From NCBI GenBank assembly GCA_964562455.1, contig CAZLTN010000004.1, positions 68,047 through 132,046 on the forward strand: a DNA stretch of 64,000 bases, given 5' to 3'. A model generated the notes under the pieces. That model did not search any database and was not told where the DNA came from. It saw nothing but the letters and a program-made list of their open reading frames with translations. The translations under genes and the position numbers were made by a program. Shown here in pieces: positions 53,278-61,850 of this stretch (within the stretch, counting starts at the first letter, position 1; each line of letters opens with the position of its first letter). Source of the DNA: Ravibacter sp964562455 (GTDB taxonomy: Bacteria; Bacteroidota; Bacteroidia; Cytophagales; Spirosomataceae).

Positions 53278-53868
53278 TCAGGTTTCCGGGAAGAGCTTAT
53301 CCTGCAAAAACTCTTTTAACGCGTTGAAAGCCTTCGCCCGGTGGCTGAGTTCCGACTTTTCGTCGAGCGACATTTCCGCGAAAGTCCGGTCGGCTCCTTC
53401 CGGCAGAAATACGGGATCATAGCCAAAGCCGTTCTCCCCTTTTTCCTCGAAAAGGATATTACCGTATGCTCTTCCCTCAAAAACATAGGTATTACCGTCC
53501 AGGATCAGCGTGATGATCGTAACAAAGTAAGCCCGGGTGTCCAATCCCCGCAGCCGCTCCCAAACCAGGCGTATATTTGCCTTATCGTCTCTCTCAGGCC
53601 CGGCATAACGCGCCGAACGCACTCCCGGCTCACCGTTCAGCGCGGGGATAACCAGGCCGCTGTCGTCAGCGAAGTTATCTATCTTATATCGCTCCCATAT
53701 AAACCTGGCTTTGACTTCCGAATTCGCCGCAATAGTATCAAAAGGCTCCTCGATTTCGTCAAAACAGCCAATCTGTCCGAGCGTGAGCAGGTTGACCTCG
53801 TTTCCAAGGATATTCTGGATTTCTTTCAGCTTATGGGTATTGTGAGTAGCAAAGCAAAGCGTACGCAT
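53278..53868 (-). CDS. rdgB: RdgB/HAM1 non-canonical purine NTP pyrophosphatase
   Basis: 196-residue housekeeping enzyme that removes dITP, dXTP and XTP from the nucleotide pool. Motifs are FATHNTHKLKEIQ at residues 6-18, FADDSGLVIPALNGEPGVRSARYAG near 66-90, FGYDPVFLPEG near 147, and SHRAKAF near 180. Complete and normal length. It precedes ppk2 on the same strand by 39 bp, and is preceded by the FKBP terminator. Confidence 0.96.
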   Translation of the reverse strand: MRTLCFATHNTHKLKEIQNILGNEVNLLTLGQIGCFDEIEEPFDTIAANSEVKARFIWERYKIDNFADDSGLVIPALNGEPGVRSARYAGPERDDKANIRLVWERLRGLDTRAYFVTIITLILDGNTYVFEGRAYGNILFEEKGENGFGYDPVFLPEGADRTFAEMSLDEKSELSHRAKAFNALKEFLQDKLFPET

Positions 53869-53896
53869 ATGAAAAGGAATAAGACGAAGGTAATAA

Positions 53897-53929
53897 TAAA
53901 AAAATCCCCTGAACTTTCGCTCAGGGGAT
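53897..53929 (-). terminator. Rho-independent terminator after the FKBP gene
   Basis: On the minus strand: ATCCCCTGAGCGAAAGTTCAGGGGAT followed by TTTTTTATTATT, a textbook stem and T-tract. Confidence 0.9.
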
Positions 53930-53947
53930 CAATATATTGTATCAGAT

Positions 53948-54832
53948 CTATTTCTTTGCCGACTGGCTGAAGTCTACCAGTTCCAGGTCGAAACGCAGCA
54001 CCGAATTCGGTGGGATAGGCCCTGAACCGTCAGGCCCATAGGCCAGCGCCGAAGGCAAGATGAGAATCCCCTTCTCTCCTTTGGACATTCCTTGCAATCC
54101 TTCATCCCAACCGGGTATTACCATCCCTTCTCCTACGTTAAATTCGAACGGCTTTCCTCCGTGCTGCGGAAGGCTCGAACCGTCAAAGACAGTGCCGTCG
54201 AGCAGGGAACCGGTATAGTTGACAGTTACTTTATCTCCTTTGGAAGGCTTTTTCCCGTCACCCGGCTTAGTCACTATGTAGTAGAGGCCGGTTTCGCTGC
54301 GGGTCGCTTTTGCAGCAAGGCTGCTGTCGGCAAGATATTTTTTGATGATATCGTCCTGAACTGCCTTCTGAGACTCCATTTCATCTTCCCTGGCCTTTTT
54401 GAACTCGTCGGGAGTCTGCGCATTCAGCAGTCTCACCCTGAACATCAGGTCGGAACCTTTCTTGATAATAGGCGGAAGCGGCTGGTTCATTTTTGCAAAC
54501 ATGCTGTCGGCATTCACATAGAAAGTCGCACTGTCTCCTACCGAAAGCATACCCAGCCCCTCTTCGAAACTACCCTTGAACTCAGGCTGCTGGTACATCA
54601 TCCTGATCGGGTTGTTACTCTTATAAGTATCGTTCAATACCGAATCGTCGCTGTTTTTCAGAACAAGGTGAAAGGAAACGACGTCACCCACTTTAACCTG
54701 GCGTTCTCCGTCTTTATGGTCATGTATCTGGTACTTCAGGCCACTGTCGGTAACTTTGGTCTTATACCTGTCACAACCAAAAAAAGCCAGCGTCGTTAGC
54801 AGTAACGCGCAAGATGTAAATTTTGAAATCAT
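53948..54832 (-). CDS. Tandem FKBP-type peptidyl-prolyl isomerase lipoprotein
   Basis: 294 residues from the start used here; an upstream ATG (54874) would add 14. The lipobox LAFFGC puts the lipid on the cysteine near residue 20. Two FKBP-like domains follow: a degenerate one (about 25-140, VKVGDVVSFHLVLKNSDDSV ... FEEGLGMLSVGDSATFYV) and a complete one (about 185-290, GDKVTVNYTGSLLDGTVFDGS, VIPGWDEGLQGMSKGEKG, ALAYGPDGSGPIPPN). The second retains the aromatic pocket residues expected for activity. It is likely to help folding of exported proteins. A charged linker separates the domains. A strong terminator follows. Confidence 0.93.
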   Translation of the reverse strand: MISKFTSCALLLTTLAFFGCDRYKTKVTDSGLKYQIHDHKDGERQVKVGDVVSFHLVLKNSDDSVLNDTYKSNNPIRMMYQQPEFKGSFEEGLGMLSVGDSATFYVNADSMFAKMNQPLPPIIKKGSDLMFRVRLLNAQTPDEFKKAREDEMESQKAVQDDIIKKYLADSSLAAKATRSETGLYYIVTKPGDGKKPSKGDKVTVNYTGSLLDGTVFDGSSLPQHGGKPFEFNVGEGMVIPGWDEGLQGMSKGEKGILILPSALAYGPDGSGPIPPNSVLRFDLELVDFSQSAKK

Positions 54833-54920
54833 CAGAAATAAATTATGAAAGTACTTTATCCGGAAAATGGCCATGTTTTTTGATTTCCGGAAAACAGACT
54901 GGCCACGCCGATTTTCAAGG

Positions 54921-55943
54921 TTACTTGTTCACAGCCCGGAGCTGTTCCCTATAGTGCGGCAAAATTCCTAAAAATTTTTCAATTGTAGCGGATAAACTTA
55001 AATTACTTCTTCCGCCGGATGCATTTTTATGTCCACCGCCTTCAAAATGAGCGTTCGCAAGCTCTCTTACCGAAAAATCCGCCACTGATCTGAATGAGAT
55101 CTTCACCTCGTTGCTACGCTCAATAAAAAGGACCGTCATGACCACATCTTCTACCTGGAGCCCGAAATTGACGATCCCGTCAGTATCCCCGATAGAAGAA
55201 TGAAATGCTTCCAGGGTTTTATGGGTAAGGACCATATAGGACACCCGGAATTCGGGCAAAACCGTGATAGTCGATAATGAATGCCCGAGCATCTGCAGTC
55301 GCGATAGCGGGCTGTTGTCGAAAATCATCCGGTGCACCTTATCGACCTCCACTCCGTATTTCATCAGGTCGGCTACTACCAGGTGGACTTCCCGGGTTGT
55401 ATTGTTATGCCGGAAAGAGCCTGTATCCGTCATAATACCGGCATATAGCCGCTCAGCAATTACCTGGTCCATAAGGGATTCGTCCCACTCACAAATACAA
55501 TGATATACTATCTGAGCGGTAGCCGCAGCCGATACATCCGAAATCAGTAACGTCGCAAACGGCTCAGGATCAAGGTGATGATCAATCACCAGCACCGGCG
55601 TTTTTGACCGGCTGATGAACGAAGCCATATCTTTCAACCGCCCCATCGCCGAAAAATCAAGACAACAGACCAGGTCAGCCGCATCGATCGCTTCTATACA
55701 CAAGCGCCTGCCCGCTTTCCTGTCCTCAAAATTGAGAACTTCGGAACCCCGGCCCAGCCAGGTAAGATTTCCCGGCACTTCCGTAGGGCTGATAACGGTA
55801 ACTTTGTGGCCGATCTTTTCCAGGAAAGCCGCCCAGCCCAGAGAAGATCCTATTGCATCTGCATCCGGATCACGGTGCATCGTTACCACTATATTTTTAG
55901 GAACGCGAAGGATGTCTCTGATAGAATCGGTCAGGTAAGCCAC
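54921..55943 (-). CDS. nrnA: DHH/DHHA1 phosphoesterase (NrnA type)
   Basis: 340 residues. DHH-domain motifs are HRDPDADAIGSS (23-34), CLDFSAMGR (94-102) and VIDHHLDPE (119-127); the DHHA1 substrate-binding loop is GGGHKNASGG (302-311). These match NrnA, which degrades nanoRNA and dephosphorylates pAp. Length is typical. It is 89 bp upstream of the FKBP gene on the same strand and may be transcribed with it. The name is by family; a role restricted to cyclic-dinucleotide breakdown is an alternative. Confidence 0.92.
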   Translation of the reverse strand: MAYLTDSIRDILRVPKNIVVTMHRDPDADAIGSSLGWAAFLEKIGHKVTVISPTEVPGNLTWLGRGSEVLNFEDRKAGRRLCIEAIDAADLVCCLDFSAMGRLKDMASFISRSKTPVLVIDHHLDPEPFATLLISDVSAAATAQIVYHCICEWDESLMDQVIAERLYAGIMTDTGSFRHNNTTREVHLVVADLMKYGVEVDKVHRMIFDNSPLSRLQMLGHSLSTITVLPEFRVSYMVLTHKTLEAFHSSIGDTDGIVNFGLQVEDVVMTVLFIERSNEVKISFRSVADFSVRELANAHFEGGGHKNASGGRSNLSLSATIEKFLGILPHYREQLRAVNK

Positions 55944-56004
55944 GAAATATAACCTTTAATGTTTGGGAGCCGCGAAGTTATAAAATATTCTTACGGAGAC
56001 CTCC

Positions 56005-58161
56005 TTATTTCGTGATCCCTTCAAGCGAAAAAAGGAAAGCATATTCCAGCGCGACTTCCTTCAGGTAGTCAAATCTCCCGGAAGCCCCTCCGTGGCCGAA
56101 TTCCATATTGGTTTTGAAAAGGATGAGGTTATCGCCGGTTCGGGTTGCTCTCAGCTTCGCAACCCACTTGGCAGGCTCGAAATACTGGACCTGGCTATCG
56201 TGTAAACCGGTAGTCACCAATAAGTTGGGATAGCTCTTGGCTTCTATGTTTTCATAGGGTGAATAGCTTTTCATGTACTCATACGCTTCCTTCTCTTTCG
56301 GATTCCCCCATTCGTCGAACTCGTTGGTAGTGAGCGGTATGCTTTCATCCAGCATCGTGTTGACGACGTCTACAAAAGGCACATCGGCAATCACCCCGTT
56401 CCAGAGTTCCGGCGCCTGGTTCATCACCGCTCCCATCAAAAGGCCTCCCGCGCTGCCTCCCTGGGCGTACAGGTGTGCAGGGGAAGTATATTTGAGGTCG
56501 ACCAGGAACTTCCCACAATCTACGAAATCATTAAAGGTATTCTTCTTGTTCATCATTTTGCCGTCTTCGTACCAATGGCGGCCCATCTCCTCTCCTCCCC
56601 TGATATGTGCAATGGCAAAGGCAAATCCCCTGTTGAGCAGGCTCAGGCGACTGCTGCTGAACCCGGCATCCATACTATGCCCGTATGACCCGTAGGCATA
56701 CAACAGAAGGGGCGCGCTGCCGTCTTTCTTATATCCTTTCCTGTAGACAAGCGATACCGGTACCTTTTTGCCGTCACGCGAGGTAGCATACAGCCGCTCG
56801 GATGTATAGTCGTCCGGATTATAGCCTCCCAGCACTTCCTGCTGCTTTTTCAGCTCCTTCGTCCGCGAGAGCATATTATAGTCATAGGTAGAATTAGGGG
56901 TGATCATCGAAGTATAATGATAACGGAGCGAAGCACTGTTGTACTCGGGGTTAGCGCCGGTATGGGCATCGTAAGCCGGTTCTCCGAAATCGAGATAGTG
57001 ATCTTCGCCATTTACCCTGTTGAGAATACGAATCTGTACCAACCCGTTTTTCCGCTCGGTCAGGACCGTATAGCCGATGAAAACGTCAATATCAGACAGG
57101 AGCACCTCTTCCCGGTGAGGGATCACTTCCTTCCATGCCGAAGGATCGGTATTGTCCAGGGGGCATTCCATGAGCCTGAAATTGCGCGCGTTCCAGTTAG
57201 TGAGAATCAGGAACCTGTCTTCCAACGGCGTCACATTATACAGGACCTCCTTCCTCCTCGGGGCAAAAACCTTAAACTCGTCACCGGGCCGGTTGGCATC
57301 GATAAAGCGGAATTCCGACGACAGCGTTCCGGACGACCCTATGAAAATATAATTTCCTTCCTTCGATTTCCCTACTCCTATATAGTTGGTATTGTCCTTT
57401 TCATGATACACCGTCGCGTCGGTATCGGCCCGGGTGCCCAGCAGATGTCGTTTGATTTTCTCGCTTAACAGGGTCTGCTCGTTTTTGGCCGTATAGAAGA
57501 GCGTCTTGTTATCGTTGGCCCAGACCGACCCGCCCGAAGTATTTGCGATACGCTCCGGGTAGATCTCTCCCGTATCGAGGTTCTTGATATGGATCGTATA
57601 CTGCCTCCTGGAAACAGTGTCGACTCCGAAAGCCATAAGCCGGTTATCCGGGCTTATATTAAACCCTGCCGCTGAATAATAAGCGTGCCCTTTCGCCATC
57701 TCGTCGACGTCCGCCAGTATTTCTTCGGGAGCATCCAGCGAGCCTTTCTTCCTGCAATATTTGAAATATTGCTTCCCGTCTTCGGTCCTTGAATAATAGT
57801 AATAGCCGTTTTTGAACACCGGAACGCTTTCGTCCTTTTCTTTGATCCGGCCCTTCAATTCCTCGAACAGCGATTCCCGGAAAGCTTCCGACCCTTTCAT
57901 CATTTTGTCGAGGTACGCATTTTCTGCTTCCAGGTAATCGATGGCTTTATCGCTATGCGGCCCGTTTTTAAAATAATCAATCATCCAGTAGTAATTGTCC
58001 ACAACTGTGTCACCGTGTAAAATACGCGTGTGAGGGATGATTTCTGCCACCGGGGGAGTAACGCCTTCCGGCCATTCGTAAGGTTTGCTATCCATTTTAT
58101 GTGATTGATTGCATGCTGCTATTCCTGTAAGAAGTGCCAGCAAGACTATATAGGTTTTCAT
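56005..58161 (-). CDS. S9 family oligopeptidase B as an exported lipoprotein
   Basis: 718-residue prolyl-oligopeptidase-like serine peptidase: N-terminal seven-bladed propeller (about 60-440) and alpha/beta-hydrolase domain. Catalytic residues are a serine near 569 in QGGSAGGLLMG, an aspartate near 653 in TGLHDSQV and a histidine near 690 in EFGHGGASG. The HIRGGEEMGRHWYEDGK motif marks oligopeptidase B. Unlike the cytoplasmic enterobacterial enzyme, it begins with a lipoprotein signal (lipobox IAAC, cysteine 17), so it should be anchored in the envelope. Substrates are short basic peptides in known relatives. Confidence 0.93.
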   Translation of the reverse strand: MKTYIVLLALLTGIAACNQSHKMDSKPYEWPEGVTPPVAEIIPHTRILHGDTVVDNYYWMIDYFKNGPHSDKAIDYLEAENAYLDKMMKGSEAFRESLFEELKGRIKEKDESVPVFKNGYYYYSRTEDGKQYFKYCRKKGSLDAPEEILADVDEMAKGHAYYSAAGFNISPDNRLMAFGVDTVSRRQYTIHIKNLDTGEIYPERIANTSGGSVWANDNKTLFYTAKNEQTLLSEKIKRHLLGTRADTDATVYHEKDNTNYIGVGKSKEGNYIFIGSSGTLSSEFRFIDANRPGDEFKVFAPRRKEVLYNVTPLEDRFLILTNWNARNFRLMECPLDNTDPSAWKEVIPHREEVLLSDIDVFIGYTVLTERKNGLVQIRILNRVNGEDHYLDFGEPAYDAHTGANPEYNSASLRYHYTSMITPNSTYDYNMLSRTKELKKQQEVLGGYNPDDYTSERLYATSRDGKKVPVSLVYRKGYKKDGSAPLLLYAYGSYGHSMDAGFSSSRLSLLNRGFAFAIAHIRGGEEMGRHWYEDGKMMNKKNTFNDFVDCGKFLVDLKYTSPAHLYAQGGSAGGLLMGAVMNQAPELWNGVIADVPFVDVVNTMLDESIPLTTNEFDEWGNPKEKEAYEYMKSYSPYENIEAKSYPNLLVTTGLHDSQVQYFEPAKWVAKLRATRTGDNLILFKTNMEFGHGGASGRFDYLKEVALEYAFLFSLEGITK

Positions 58162-58251
58162 GCGTTTAAAAAGCTAAAACCGGAAAGGTAAACATAATCA
58201 GGCAAACTGTTTTATACTCTTTATAAATAAAGCCCGGATAAATACATGAGC

Positions 58252-58282
58252 TTTGACACATTCTGCAAATTAGGTAGTATTG
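58252..58282 (+). promoter_or_regulatory. Bacteroidota-type promoter for the GMC dehydrogenase operon
   Basis: TTTG (58252-58255), 19-bp spacer, TAGTATTG (58275-58282; seven of eight to TAnnTTTG), about 50 bp before the start of the small-subunit gene. Confidence 0.55.
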
Positions 58283-58334
58283 AAAGTTTTATTTGTAATT
58301 CAAATGATACAAGCTTTAACATTTTCAAGACAAT

Positions 58335-58874
58335 ATGACTAATATAAACAGGAGAGAAGTTATTTACCGGCTCTCGGCCATCCTGGGTGTGGCTTTTACG
58401 GAGCCGCTTATGGCAGGCGCTATGGGGCAGAAGACCTATTTCGGCCCGTCGGTGAAGTATAGCCCGCAGCAGGAGGCGCTCATCGCCGAGATAGCGGATG
58501 TGATTATTCCCGCCACATCTACTCCCGGTGCAAAGGAAGCCGGTGCGGAGAAGTTCATCGTACGGGTAGTACAGGATTGCTTCGAAAAAAAAGAGCAGGA
58601 CGAATTTTATGCCGGGCTTGAGGGCGTGGAAAAAAGATCTTCCTCCAAATTCGGTAAGAGCTTTGCGGCTCTGTCAGCTGAGCAGAAAAAGCAGGTCGTC
58701 AGGGAGACGGAAACAGACGACAAAAAATTCTTCGGCCAGATAAAGGGTCTCGTCGTCACCGGCTATTTCACGTCCGAAATCGGCGCTACACAGGCACTGG
58801 ATTACCTGCCCGTACCGGGGAGATTTGAAGGTTCCTACCCGCTGAAGCCGGAACAAAAAACCTGGGCGCTTTAG
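58335..58874 (+). CDS. Gluconate 2-dehydrogenase subunit 3 family protein (Tat-exported)
   Basis: 179 residues. The N-terminus carries a twin-arginine-like signal (NINRREVIYRLSAILGVAF). The remainder has the family pattern SPQQEALIAEIADVIIPATSTPGAKEAG near 43-70 and ends in DYLPVPGRFEGSYPL. In gluconate 2-dehydrogenase-like complexes this subunit travels with, and stabilises, the flavoprotein subunit, here encoded 39 bp downstream. Because that flavoprotein has no signal of its own, this small subunit probably carries it through the Tat pore. No cytochrome subunit is present in the window. Confidence 0.9.
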   Translation: MTNINRREVIYRLSAILGVAFTEPLMAGAMGQKTYFGPSVKYSPQQEALIAEIADVIIPATSTPGAKEAGAEKFIVRVVQDCFEKKEQDEFYAGLEGVEKRSSSKFGKSFAALSAEQKKQVVRETETDDKKFFGQIKGLVVTGYFTSEIGATQALDYLPVPGRFEGSYPLKPEQKTWAL

Positions 58875-58913
58875 TCCGCGACTTTATACCATTTTTTACC
58901 TGAAAGTTGACCG

Positions 58914-60626
58914 ATGTATCTCAATATTGACGCAATAAAAGACATTACCTACGATGCAATCGTAATTGGCTCCGGGGTTTCCGGCGGATGGGCAGCCAAG
59001 GAGCTTACCGAAAAAGGCCTCAAAGTATTAATGCTTGAGCGAGGCAAGCCTCTCGAGCACGTGACAGGCTACGAAAACGCATTGAAAGCTCCGTGGGAAA
59101 AGAAGTATAACGGCAGGCTTACCGTTAAGCAGAAGGAAACACATCCGTTCCTTTCCCGGGACTACCCTTATAACGAAATGACCGAAAAGTACTGGATGAA
59201 CGATATGGATTCCCAGTACGAGGAAAAGAAAAGATTCGACTGGTTTCGTCCTGACATAGTAGGCGGCAAATCCATCATGTGGGGGCGGCAGTCCTACCGT
59301 TGGAGTGATCTCGATTTCGAAGCGAACCTGAAAGACGGGGTTGCCGTCGACTGGCCGATCCGTTATAAGGATATTGCTCCCTGGTACAGTTATGTTGAAA
59401 AGCATGTAGGTATTTCGGGCGAAAAGCTCGGCCTGCCTCAACTGCCCGACAGTGAGTTCCTCCCGCCTATGGACATGTATTACGTGGAAAAAGAGGTCCG
59501 CAAACGGCTTGAAAAAGAATTCCCGGGACGTACCATGACCATCGGCCGGGTTGCAAACCTCTCAAAGGCATCCAAAATACAACTCGATCAGGGCCGGGCT
59601 TCCTGCCAGTACCGCAACCTTTGCTCTCTTGGCTGTCCCTACGGCGCTTACTTCAGCACCCAGTCGAGTACGCTGCCCGCCGCCGTAAAAACGGGAAGGC
59701 TGACGCTCAGGCCGCACTCTCTCGTCAGCAGCATCATTTATGACAATGGCACCCAAAAGGCAAAAGGAGTAAAGGTGGTAGATACCCAGACACTCGAGGA
59801 AAGGGAATTTTTCTCTAAGATTATCTTCGTCTGCGGCGGAGCCATCTGCTCTACCGTAACGCTTCTCAACTCTACCTCCGACCGGTTTCCCAACGGGTTA
59901 GGAAACGATTCGGGGGAACTGGGCCATAACCTGATGGACCACCACTTCAGAACCGGCGCCAGTGGTACGTGGGAGGGTGGCCTGGACACCTATTATTTTG
60001 GTCGCCGCGCCAACGGTATTTATATCCCCAGGTATCAGAATATAGGGAATGACAAACGGGGCTACCTGCGGGGCTTCGGCTACCAGGGCGGGGGAAGCCG
60101 CCAGGGATGGCAGCGCAATATTGCCGAGCACTCCTTCGGTGCCGAATTCAAGGAGGCGCTTACCAGGCCGGGCAACTGGTCAATAGGCTTTGGCGGCTTC
60201 GGTGAAACCCTCCCCTATCACGAAAACCGGATGTACCTCAATAAGGAGAAAAAAGATAAATTCGGGATGCCGGTAGTGGTTTTTGATGCAGATCTCCGTG
60301 ACAACGAGCGCAAAATGCGCGAAGACATGAAGAATGACGCTGCCGAGATGCTCGAAAGATCAGGGGTAAAAAATGTGAGAACTTACGACAACGGCTCTTA
60401 CCTCGGTATGGCTATTCACGAAATGGGAACGGCGCGTATGGGACGCGATCCGAAAACTTCCGTGCTTAACGCTTTCAACCAGGTACATGCAGTTAAAAAC
60501 GTGTTTGTCACTGACGGCGCTTCCATGACGTCCGCTTCCTGCGTCAATCCCTCGCTTACCTACATGGCGCTCACCGCCCGCGCCGCCGATCATGCGGTTA
60601 AAGAGCTGAAACGGAAAAATCTGTAA
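58914..60626 (+). CDS. GMC-family FAD-dependent oxidoreductase
   Basis: 570 residues. The FAD-binding loop is VIGSGVSGGWAAKEL (about 17-31), with LMLERGKP following. The second signature VGGKSIMWGRQSYRW is near 118, a cysteine-rich stretch RASCQYRNLCSLGCPYGAYF near 225, and the C-terminal catalytic region HEMGTARMGRDP near 500 and ASCVNPSLTYMALTARA near 540. No signal peptide. Members of this subgroup oxidise sugars or polyols (gluconate, glucoside, sorbitol types), often at C3. Paired with the Tat-exported subunit, so probably periplasmic. The acceptor and exact sugar are unknown. Confidence 0.93.
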   Translation: MYLNIDAIKDITYDAIVIGSGVSGGWAAKELTEKGLKVLMLERGKPLEHVTGYENALKAPWEKKYNGRLTVKQKETHPFLSRDYPYNEMTEKYWMNDMDSQYEEKKRFDWFRPDIVGGKSIMWGRQSYRWSDLDFEANLKDGVAVDWPIRYKDIAPWYSYVEKHVGISGEKLGLPQLPDSEFLPPMDMYYVEKEVRKRLEKEFPGRTMTIGRVANLSKASKIQLDQGRASCQYRNLCSLGCPYGAYFSTQSSTLPAAVKTGRLTLRPHSLVSSIIYDNGTQKAKGVKVVDTQTLEEREFFSKIIFVCGGAICSTVTLLNSTSDRFPNGLGNDSGELGHNLMDHHFRTGASGTWEGGLDTYYFGRRANGIYIPRYQNIGNDKRGYLRGFGYQGGGSRQGWQRNIAEHSFGAEFKEALTRPGNWSIGFGGFGETLPYHENRMYLNKEKKDKFGMPVVVFDADLRDNERKMREDMKNDAAEMLERSGVKNVRTYDNGSYLGMAIHEMGTARMGRDPKTSVLNAFNQVHAVKNVFVTDGASMTSASCVNPSLTYMALTARAADHAVKELKRKNL

Positions 60627-60668
60627 GAAGATGTCTAAAAAGTGACGGTTCCAATAAAAAAGGCTTTG

Positions 60669-60704
60669 CTACGGCTTCTTTGTTATCTTGCAAAGAAGCC
60701 GTAG
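60669..60704. terminator. Hairpin after the GMC operon
   Basis: Perfect 14-bp stem CTACGGCTTCTTTG / CAAAGAAGCCGTAG with an 8-nt loop, 42 bp past the GMC stop. The following T-tract is weak on the plus strand; a better one (CTTTTTTATT) exists in the opposite direction. Confidence 0.6.
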
Positions 60705-60765
60705 TAATTTCTGACCTGGCCAGACAAAACAGCAGCTTCATTATTTTTTCAAACGAACCAGTCGG

Positions 60766-61185
60766 ATGAAACCTGAAACATCTATAAAAGCGCTATTGGT
60801 ACTGATAACAGCAGTAATCCTGTTTCATTTGAGCATCGTTTTCAAAATAATCCCTTATGATATCACCTGGGGCGGACGGCTGCAGAACGATTCGGAAATG
60901 TATGTTTTTGAATTCATTTCCATAAGCATCAATCTATTCCTCGGGTGGGTTCTGCTTATGAAAGGCGGATTTATTAAGCCCTTTTTCGGGGAAAGGACGA
61001 TAAGAGTTACACTGCTGGCTTACTTCACACTGTTCGTACTGAATACTGTCGGGAATATCTTCGCAAAAACAAGTTTCGAAAAATCCTTTTCTCTGCTAAC
61101 GCTTATTTTTGCCATTCTTATCCTCGTATTGCTCAGGAACAAAAAAATAACAAAAACCTTTAAGACAGGTTATCTACGCGATTAA
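60766..61185 (+). CDS. Four-helix integral membrane protein of unknown function
   Basis: 139 residues with four hydrophobic helices (about 8-28, 49-68, 81-100 and 105-125) and a basic cytoplasmic tail (RNKKITKTFKTG). A conserved-looking loop IPYDITWGGRLQNDSEMYVFE joins helices 1 and 2; related small membrane proteins occur in Bacteroidota, without a known role. The stop codon lies at the first base of the 69-bp repeat array. No operon partner. Confidence 0.78.
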   Translation: MKPETSIKALLVLITAVILFHLSIVFKIIPYDITWGGRLQNDSEMYVFEFISISINLFLGWVLLMKGGFIKPFFGERTIRVTLLAYFTLFVLNTVGNIFAKTSFEKSFSLLTLIFAILILVLLRNKKITKTFKTGYLRD

Positions 61186-61560
61186 AGTCCCGCAGGGACG
61201 ACATCTGCATAACCGCCGGTGTAACCGGTGGAAGACGACTACCGGGCCGGGAGANNNNNNNNNNNNNNNNNNNNNNNNNNNNNNNNNNNNNNNNNNNNNN
61301 NNNNNNNNNNNNNNNNNNNNNNNNNNNNNNNNNNNNNNNNNNNNNNNNNNNNNNCCGCCGGTGTAACCGGTGGAAGACGACTGCCGGGCCGGGAGAAGTC
61401 CCGCAGGGATGACATCTGCATAACCGCCGGTGTAACCGGTGGAAGACGACTACCGGGCCGGGAGAAGTCCCGCAGGGATGACATCTGCATAACCGCCGGT
61501 GTAACCGGTGGAAGACGACTGCCGGGCCGGGAGAAGTCCCGCAGGGACGACACATATAGC
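61185..61560. repeat. 69-bp tandem repeat array of palindromic units
   Basis: Units of 69 bp: 61185-61253 complete, 61355-61395 partial, 61396-61464 and 61465-61533 complete, 61534-61560 partial. Each unit holds three inverted repeats: TCCCGCAGGGA, CCGCCGGTGTAACCGGTGG and CCCGGGCCGGG-like. Units vary only at a few positions (GGGACGA/GGGATGA, CTACCGG/CTGCCGG). As 69 is a multiple of three, both strands stay open through it, but the resulting 23-residue repeats do not look like protein. The number of units is unknown because of the gap. Confidence 0.95.
61255..61354. other. Assembly gap (100 N)
   Basis: Exactly 100 unknown bases inside the tandem repeat, the usual placeholder length for a gap of unknown size. 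The repeat itself is the probable cause of the break. Confidence 0.98.
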
Positions 61561-61755
61561 TAACCAGTACACATGCCGCCGCTGCGCGGCTCTGCCCTGG
61601 TGCAGGAGCCTTCAGCTACAGGTTCCGCTGCGCTGCATCCATGGTTATGCATAGTGTGCCTCTTCCAGGGACAAGCCACCGGGATTATTCCTGAATCCTT
61701 CCTCCGGCAATTTCAATCATATAGCTATAACCGGGCGCCATTAATAAAGAAATCT
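61561..61755. other. Non-coding stretch with GC-rich words after the repeat array
   Basis: About 200 bp with no credible gene. It contains short inverted words (GCCGCCGCTGCGCGGC, CTGCCCTGGTGCAGG, CCGCTGCGCTGCATCCATGG, ATGCAT) resembling the interspersed intergenic elements common in Bacteroidota. No promoter or RNA gene is recognised in it. Confidence 0.5.
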
Positions 61756-61786
61756 CTTTCGAACTAATGTTAATTGTATAATATTG
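61756..61786 (+). promoter_or_regulatory. Possible promoter for the GmhB-like phosphatase gene
   Basis: TAATATTG (61779-61786) matches seven of eight positions of TAnnTTTG, with a weak TTTC/CTTT -33 element about 19 bp upstream. The leader (about 61793-61850) can form two competing short stems: 61796-61801 with 61825-61830, or 61806-61811 with 61829-61834. Confidence 0.35.
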
Positions 61787-61850
61787 CGCAGTCAACCATC
61801 GGGAAGCAGCCTTGAAACTTTTGACGATGGCTGCCTGACAGCTTTATTTT

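Noticed and set aside
61185..61560. CRISPR array
   Set aside because: The units are directly abutting 69-bp repeats with no unique spacers, and no cas gene is in the window.
61160..61563. Long open frames on both strands through the 69-bp repeat, giving 23-residue repeat proteins
   Set aside because: Open only because the repeat unit is a multiple of three; both strands are equally open, composition is not protein-like, and the frame crosses an assembly gap.
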